Source: Actinomycetota bacterium
GTDB lineage: Bacteria; Actinomycetota; Rubrobacteria; Rubrobacterales; Rubrobacteraceae
Assembly (NCBI GenBank): GCA_020200675.1
Contig: JAIVIG010000065.1
Location: 3,050-12,072, forward strand
Reading direction: 5' to 3'
DNA: 9,023 nt
Positions 4,821-9,023 of the stretch are shown here, in pieces; within the stretch, counting starts at the first letter, position 1, and each line of letters begins with the position of its first letter. Under the pieces are notes generated by a model. It had not been told where the DNA came from. It saw only the letters and a list, made by a program, of their open reading frames with translations, and did not search any database. Both the position numbers and the translations under genes were made by a program.

Positions 4821-5387
4821 ATCACGACACTGGGATATGCGTTGCTGGGGTTGTTGGCTCGTGAGGCGCTCTCCGGGTACGATCTGGCGAGCCGGATGAG
4901 GGAGAGGGTGGGATTTTTCTGGCAGGCACGTCACAGCCAGATCTACCCGGAGCTGGCGCGGCTGGAGGGGGATGAGATGGTCGTCCATCGGGTGGTGGAG
5001 CAGCGGGACCGGCCGGACAAGAAGGTCTACGAGATCACGGACGTGGGCCTGGAAGCGTTGAAGGAGTGGGTTACGGCTCCGGTGAAGCCGCGGGCAACGC
5101 GGGACGAGATGGTATTGAAGGCGTACTCCGTCTGGCTCGCAGATCCGGAGAAGGCCGTCACGCTCTTCCGCGAGCAGCAGCGGCTGCACGAGGAGCAGTT
5201 GCTCCGGTACGAGGAGATCGAAGCCTGGATGGAGGAGGAATGGGGCGAGGATCTTAGTCTTCCAAGCTCCCCCCGCTTCGCCAGCTACGCCGCGCTCCGG
5301 AGGGGCATAATCCACGAGCGCGGCTACGCGGAGTGGTGCGGTTGGGTCGCGGACCGGCTGGAGAAGGGCGGCGCAGGGACCGGGTAG
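4821..5387 (+). CDS. PadR-family transcriptional regulator, apparent ATC start
   Basis: A 188-residue cytosolic repressor type. The N-terminal winged helix (1-85) shows the family marks: TTLGYALLGLLAREALSGYD (2-21), FFWQARHSQIYPELARLE (32-49) and the wing DKKVYEITDVG (67-76). The C-terminal part (about 93-182) is a long helical dimerisation domain of the Vir_act_alpha_C type. PadR proteins usually begin MTTLGYALLG. Here the frame reads ATC-ACG-ACA-CTG-GGA at 4821 with a perfect AGGAGG (4809-4814) six bases upstream, so the likely start codon is ATC where ATG is expected. The only standard in-frame start is TTG 4842, which has no ribosome binding site and would remove seven conserved residues. 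Two PadR boxes upstream suggest self-regulation and control of the divergent membrane cluster. The ligand is unknown. Confidence 0.85.
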   Translation: MTTLGYALLGLLAREALSGYDLASRMRERVGFFWQARHSQIYPELARLEGDEMVVHRVVEQRDRPDKKVYEITDVGLEALKEWVTAPVKPRATRDEMVLKAYSVWLADPEKAVTLFREQQRLHEEQLLRYEEIEAWMEEEWGEDLSLPSSPRFASYAALRRGIIHERGYAEWCGWVADRLEKGGAGTG

Positions 5388-5421
5388 AATCCTGACGTCG
5401 GTGAGATTAAGGAGAGGCTCG

Positions 5422-6594
5422 GTGTTGCGCGGGTACAGCGAGGCGGATCGTAGAGCAGTGGCGCGGCTGGCCTCCGGCTCTCTGGGCGGGAGCGTGGAGG
5501 GGTGGGAGGAGCACTACGATCCGGAGAAGAACCCGCGCCTCGACCCCGAACAGGTCTACGTCGTCGAGGAGGACGGAGATATCCGGGCGATGACAGCGAT
5601 CTTGCCGCTCGAGGTCTTCGTGGACGGTGTACTGGTCACGATGGGGGGTGTCGCGGATGTGGCAACCCACCCGGCCTACCGGCTGCGGGGCTATGCGGGG
5701 GAACTCATGCGCGCGGCGCTCGGGGGGATGCTGGAGCGGGGCGTCCACCTCTCAATGCTCCATCCTTTCGCCCATGCCTTCTACCGCCGCTACGGCTGGG
5801 AACTCGCCACCGAAGCGATAAGTTATCGTCTCAAGCCCACGGACCTGCCGACCAGCTTCGAGCAGAAGCGCGTCCGAGTCTACCGGGACGAGGATCTCCC
5901 CCGGATGATGGCACTGCTCGAGGGGGAGGCTTCGAGGCACCCTCTCTGCGTGCGCAGGGGAGAGGCTTACTGGCGGACGTTGTTGGAACGGGAGGGCACG
6001 GAGGCGGCCGTCTACGAGGCGGACGGGCGGGTGGAGGGGTACTTGCTCTATGGGCAAGGAGAGGGACGGAACATGTCGCGAGCCCTCACCGTCTCCGAGC
6101 TTATCGCCGCCGCTCCCACGGCGTGGGAGGCCCTGGTTTCGTTCATGGCCGCCTTCGACCCCATGATGTTCGAGGTTCGCTACTCCACGCCGCGCGGCGA
6201 GCCCCTGCACCCCTTTCTGCCGAGCTCCTACGTCGAGGCCCGCGTCGGCCCCGAGTTCATGCTCCGCCTCGTAAACGTCGAGGGAGCCCTGAGTCTTCTG
6301 CAGCGTGCGTCGGAGGCTCCCTTCGTTCTCGAAGTCGAGGACGACGAGATCCCGGAGAACGCAGGCCCTTACACCGTCGGGGGCTACAACGGCGACGTGG
6401 CCCGGGGTGCCCGGGCGGAGGAGCGGGTGACACTCGACGTGCGCCAACTCGCGCAGCTCTACGCCGGGTACCTCCCGGCGCGGCAACTCGTCCGGAGCGG
6501 GCTCGTCAAACCGGGTTCGGCGAGGGCTGTAGAGCTTCTGGAGGGGTTCTTCCCGCCCGGCGATCCTTGGCTCTTCCCGCCGGACCATTTTTAG
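5422..6594 (+). CDS. Eis-type GNAT N-acetyltransferase
   Basis: 390 residues. Eis proteins transfer acetyl from acetyl-CoA to amines (aminoglycosides or protein lysines in Mycobacterium). The N-terminal GNAT domain shows the acetyl-CoA loop THPAYRLRGYAGELM (residues 82-96), preceded by the strand VTMGGVADVA, and HPFAHAFYRRYGW (114-126), whose first Tyr (121) fits the general-acid Tyr126 of M. tuberculosis Eis. A second GNAT-like region occupies the middle, and a C-terminal SCP2-like part ends in PDHF: the final Phe matches Eis, whose terminal carboxylate acts as base. I chose GTG 5422 because AAGGAG (5409-5414) lies seven bases upstream; a GTG at 5401 in the same frame would add seven residues but lacks such a site. 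It lies 34 bases after PadR in the same direction, probably co-transcribed. Substrate unknown. Confidence 0.85.
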   Translation: MLRGYSEADRRAVARLASGSLGGSVEGWEEHYDPEKNPRLDPEQVYVVEEDGDIRAMTAILPLEVFVDGVLVTMGGVADVATHPAYRLRGYAGELMRAALGGMLERGVHLSMLHPFAHAFYRRYGWELATEAISYRLKPTDLPTSFEQKRVRVYRDEDLPRMMALLEGEASRHPLCVRRGEAYWRTLLEREGTEAAVYEADGRVEGYLLYGQGEGRNMSRALTVSELIAAAPTAWEALVSFMAAFDPMMFEVRYSTPRGEPLHPFLPSSYVEARVGPEFMLRLVNVEGALSLLQRASEAPFVLEVEDDEIPENAGPYTVGGYNGDVARGARAEERVTLDVRQLAQLYAGYLPARQLVRSGLVKPGSARAVELLEGFFPPGDPWLFPPDHF

Positions 6595-7151
6595 CGTTTG
6601 TCCGGGTGCTCCATCTCACGTCCGGCTCTTAACCCAGCCTGCCTCAACTCCCTGAGCAGCCGCGCCGGCGCGGGGCGTCTCTCGCGTAGCAAGCGTTTCA
6701 GCTCGCGCGGGCGCGCGTTGATCTTGAACACGAAGTAGTGCAAGAACTCGCCCACCCCGAACAGGTAGCAGCCGAGACCGATCAGCATGTCGTAGAGGGC
6801 GAGGGTCGGCGCTCCCGCCGCAATCGCCGCCAGGATGCTCGCTGGGAACACCAGCAGGAGCAGGACGTTGAGAACGTAGAGCCCGCGCAGGAGACGCAAG
6901 ACACGAAACGCAGGGGAAGCGTCGAAGAATCGCGACCGCTTGAGCAGCCAGTAGAGCCCACCCTGTACCAGCAAAGCGTTCAGGGTTGCGAGCCCGACGA
7001 CAGAGAAGTAGCCGACGGCGCCGGGGTTCAGGTAGGCGAGGTACCACATCAAGAAAGAGAACAGGCCAGCGTTGAACAACTCCAGACAACCGGCCCAGAC
7101 CAGCCAGCTCTTCATGCTCTGGTTCGCCGCCGGACCGGTCTGCATCCGCAC
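6591..7151 (-). CDS. Four-TM membrane protein of unknown function
   Basis: 186 residues with four hydrophobic helices: about 14-38 (WLVWAGCLELFNAGLFSFLM), 45-68, 83-107 and 111-133, then a basic C-terminal tail rich in Arg (RPRELKRLLRERRPAPARLL). The fourth helix ends GEFLHYFVFKI. The N-terminal pattern 'W..W.GC.EL.N..LF' followed by 'GYFSVVGLATL..LLVQGGLYWLLK' resembles an uncharacterised family I recall from Firmicutes; no function is known to me. The start GTG 7151 has AGGAGG nine bases upstream (7161-7166); ATG 7145 in the same frame would be badly spaced. A -10-like TATAAA lies on the minus strand at 7197-7192 with no good -35. Its stop overlaps the acetyltransferase stop by four bases (TTAG), tail to tail. 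Confidence 0.7.
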   Translation of the reverse strand: MRMQTGPAANQSMKSWLVWAGCLELFNAGLFSFLMWYLAYLNPGAVGYFSVVGLATLNALLVQGGLYWLLKRSRFFDASPAFRVLRLLRGLYVLNVLLLLVFPASILAAIAAGAPTLALYDMLIGLGCYLFGVGEFLHYFVFKINARPRELKRLLRERRPAPARLLRELRQAGLRAGREMEHPDKR

Positions 7152-7258
7152 CTTAGACCACCTCCTTCGGAGCGCGAGTGTTCGTGAAAATTTTATAGCG
7201 CGACAACCCGCGCAGGCATACCCCGCGAGTGGAAGGCTCTTGAAGCTACCCCTGCCAA

Positions 7259-7264
7259 TATAAT
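7259..7264 (+). promoter_or_regulatory. -10 box for the F420 oxidoreductase gene
   Basis: A perfect TATAAT. Transcription would begin near 7271, leaving about 22 bases before ATG 7293, which supports that start over the ATG at 7263, which overlaps the box itself. No good -35 is seen at 16-18 bases; TTGAAG at 7240-7245 is only 13 away. Confidence 0.45.
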
Positions 7265-7292
7265 GGTTGTAGGACCAGATAGAGGAGGCGGT

Positions 7293-8297
7293 ATGGAGAC
7301 CACCGGCACCGTAGGATACGCAGCGATGTTCGAGCAGTTCCACCCAACGGATCTCTTGGGGTGGTGCAAGCAGGCCGAGGAGTCGGGCTTTACTTCCGTG
7401 ATGGCCTCGGACCACTTCCACCCCTGGACCCCAGAGCAGGGCGAGAGCGCCTTTGTGTGGTCGTGGCTCGGTGCTCTGGGCGCCACCACGAACTTACGTT
7501 TTGGGACCGGTGTTACGCCCCCCGGCTTCCGCTACCATCCGGCGATCATTGCCCAGGCCGCCGCCACCCTGGAGGCGATGTACCCGGGCCGCTTTTGGCT
7601 GGGCCTCGGGGCAGGTGAGGCGTTGAACGAGCACATCGTCGGGCGTTACTGGCCCGAGGCGCCGACGCGGCTGCGCATCCTCATGGAGTCCATCGAGGTC
7701 ATCCGCAAGCTGTTTACCGGCGATGTCGTCAAGTACGCCGGGGAGCACATAACGCTGGAGAGCGCGAAGCTCTACACCATGCCGGAGACGCCGCCCCCCA
7801 TCTACGTGGCGACGGCCGGCCCGATCATGAGCAAGCGCACCGGCCGGTTCTGCGACGGCATCATCACCGTCGGCGCTCCGGACGAGAAGATAAAGAACCT
7901 CATGGAGAAGTTCGAAGAAGGCGCCCGGCAAGAAGACAAGGACCCGAGCGTCATGCCGCGTATGATCCAGCTTCACGTCTCCTACGCCGAGAGCCAGGAA
8001 GAGGCCGAGGAGCAGGCCGTCCGCGAGTGGCCGAACGGCGGGATGCCGTTCCCCAAGGCCGACATCCGGAACCCCGAGGACTTCGCGGCGATGGCGAAAC
8101 TGGTCCACATCGACAACTTCAAGAATCGCCTCTTCATGTCCGCCGACCTCGACGAGCACCTGGAGCACGTCCAGCACTACGTGGATCTTGGTTTCGACGA
8201 GGTTTACGTGCACAATGTAGGGCGCAACCAGGAGGAGTTCATAAAGGCTTACGGCGAGCGTGTGATCCCCAAGCTCAGGTGGCCAGAGAAGAGGTAG
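7293..8297 (+). CDS. F420-dependent oxidoreductase, FGD-like LLM family
   Basis: 334 residues, a luciferase-like TIM-barrel enzyme that uses deazaflavin F420 for hydride transfer. It aligns closely with mycobacterial glucose-6-phosphate dehydrogenase FGD1 over its length: GYAAMFEQFHP at the start, SDHFHPWTPEQG (39-50), TPPGFRYHPAIIAQA (75-89), GLGAGEALNE (104-113) and IYVATAGPIMSKRTGR (170-185). His41, Trp45 and Glu109 correspond to FGD1 His40, Trp44 and Glu109 (active site). Of the FGD1 phosphate-binding residues, Lys259 and Arg283 seem to have partners in Lys255 and Arg279, but the region of Lys198 reads VGAPDEK with no Lys at that point, so glucose-6-phosphate may not be the substrate. ATG 7293 has AGGAGG four bases upstream. 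The transporter gene follows three bases after the stop. FGD residue matching is from memory. Confidence 0.9.
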   Translation: METTGTVGYAAMFEQFHPTDLLGWCKQAEESGFTSVMASDHFHPWTPEQGESAFVWSWLGALGATTNLRFGTGVTPPGFRYHPAIIAQAAATLEAMYPGRFWLGLGAGEALNEHIVGRYWPEAPTRLRILMESIEVIRKLFTGDVVKYAGEHITLESAKLYTMPETPPPIYVATAGPIMSKRTGRFCDGIITVGAPDEKIKNLMEKFEEGARQEDKDPSVMPRMIQLHVSYAESQEEAEEQAVREWPNGGMPFPKADIRNPEDFAAMAKLVHIDNFKNRLFMSADLDEHLEHVQHYVDLGFDEVYVHNVGRNQEEFIKAYGERVIPKLRWPEKR

Positions 8298-8300
8298 CTC

Positions 8301-9023
8301 GTGGGCTGGAGGAACGGCACTTTTGCCAGCGTCTTGCTGGTCGCCGCCGGGGCGGCGCTTTGGGGGACGGACGCCGTCTTGCGGGTACCGCTGCTGGAGG
8401 TCATGTCGCCGCCGGCGCTCGTGCTCTCGGAGCATCTGGTGTTGTTGCTCTACTCCGTTCCGGCGGTCGTGCTCGGATGGAGGTTTTTCGGGGGTCTTGG
8501 GACCGCGCAGTGGATCTCTCTTCTGATCATTGCCTGGGGCGGCTCGGCGCTGGCGACGCTGCTCTTTGCGACAGCCTTCACGCTCGGCAACCCGACGGTC
8601 GTGATCCTGCTCCAGAAATCCCAGCCTCTTTTTGCCATCGTCCTGGCCCATATTCTTCTGCGGGAGCGCCTGGCCTGGTCGTACTGGCCTCTCTTAGCGG
8701 TTGCAATGGTAGGAGCGTACCTGATCTCCTTCGGCAACCTCGGGCCGTTCGGAGAACTGGGTTCCGCCCAACTTCTCACGGCGGCCCTCGCCCTTGGCGC
8801 CGCCCTGCTCTGGGGCTCCTCGACCGTGCTGGGACGGCTCGTGCTCAAGGACGTGCCTTTCCATACCTTGACCGGAGCCCGGCTGCTTCTGGCCCTGCCT
8901 TTCCTCTGGGCCATCGTGCTCGTCCAGGGTTCCTTCGGGCAGGTAGGTTCGGGCTTCGTGACCCGGCCAGAGCTCGTCGTGCTCCTGGCCCTGATCCCTG
9001 GCCTCATAGCCCTTCTCCTGTAC
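8301..9023 (+). CDS. EamA/DMT-family transporter, 3' end cut off
   Basis: From GTG 8301 the frame is open for 241 codons to the window's end, so the C-terminus is missing (the family is about 290-310 residues). AAGAGG ends six bases before the start and the gene begins three bases after the oxidoreductase stop, so translation is probably coupled. Seven to eight membrane helices are visible, including about 8-27, 36-58, 71-93, 98-119, 129-145, 157-176, 190-208 and 225-241. The first EamA repeat closes with LLQKSQPLFAIVLAHILLRERL (103-124), the typical 'P.f..l.....L.E.l' motif, and the second repeat starts at GSAQLLTAALALGAALLWGS (154-173). Drug/metabolite transporters of this group export or import small metabolites such as amino acids; substrate cannot be read here. 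Pairing with an F420 enzyme suggests a shared metabolite, as inference only. Confidence 0.85.
   Translation, partial: MGWRNGTFASVLLVAAGAALWGTDAVLRVPLLEVMSPPALVLSEHLVLLLYSVPAVVLGWRFFGGLGTAQWISLLIIAWGGSALATLLFATAFTLGNPTVVILLQKSQPLFAIVLAHILLRERLAWSYWPLLAVAMVGAYLISFGNLGPFGELGSAQLLTAALALGAALLWGSSTVLGRLVLKDVPFHTLTGARLLLALPFLWAIVLVQGSFGQVGSGFVTRPELVVLLALIPGLIALLLY

Noticed and set aside
5752..6588. Minus-strand open frame of 278 codons
   Set aside because: Antisense of the acetyltransferase with no start signal and no recognisable domain.
5502..6632. Long plus-strand open frame overlapping the acetyltransferase
   Set aside because: Its composition (Arg, Gly, Pro and Ala runs) is that of an out-of-frame reading; the Eis frame has motifs and a start signal.
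7263..7292. Earlier ATG (7263) as start of the F420 oxidoreductase
   Set aside because: It lies inside the TATAAT box, has no ribosome binding site, and adds ten residues not expected for the family; ATG 7293 has AGGAGG.
7494..8651. Long open frame on the minus strand (385 codons)
   Set aside because: It is antisense to the F420 oxidoreductase and the transporter, is rich in Arg, His and Asp with no family pattern, and has no ribosome binding site. It is typical of a GC-rich shadow frame.

Overview
The window looks like chromosomal DNA of a high-GC actinomycete-type bacterium. I would guess a Rubrobacter-like member of the Actinomycetota. The reasons are the strong G/C preference at third codon positions, frequent GTG starts behind AGGAGG-type ribosome binding sites, a coenzyme F420-dependent luciferase-like oxidoreductase, an Eis-type acetyltransferase, and a small CxC protein at the left edge of a type I associate with Rubrobacter. 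The assignment is inference, since nothing was searched.

Left edge (1-920): a partial minus-strand CxC protein, then about 400 bases without an intact gene. That gap holds a probable decayed IS5-type transposase fragment and a striking run of 11-bp-spaced GTTAAC-like half-sites. A small plus-strand protein with a possible roadblock-like fold follows (548-919).

Centre (about 930-4707, all minus strand): a tightly packed run of seven genes, six of them integral membrane proteins. In transcription order they are: a short protein built of 5-residue repeats, a DoxX-type protein, an unknown 4-TM protein, a 6-TM protein whose N-terminus is split by an apparent frameshift, an ABA4-like protein, a DUF1772 (anthrone-oxygenase-like) protein, and a 2-TM protein with a cytosolic winged helix. 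A 22-codon leader ORF may couple translation into the 6-TM gene. The last gene has no stop where its domain ends and reads on through the antisense of the convergent 548-919 gene.

Control region (4708-4820): a PadR-family regulator gene diverges from the membrane cluster. Two ATGT-N8-ACAT operators of PadR type lie exactly 42 bp apart. One covers the -35 of a good promoter (TTGACA-17-TACAGT) that would drive the membrane cluster, and the other sits at its predicted transcription start. The PadR gene itself appears to begin at an ATC codon behind a perfect ribosome binding site. An Eis-like acetyltransferase follows PadR in the same direction.

Right side (6591-9023): a 4-TM protein on the minus strand meets the acetyltransferase tail to tail with a 4-bp overlap. 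Divergent from it, an FGD-like F420-dependent oxidoreductase and a DMT (EamA) transporter form a coupled pair. The transporter runs off the right edge.

The most coherent candidate for an undescribed system is the PadR-controlled membrane-protein cassette. No biochemical function can be assigned to it from sequence alone.
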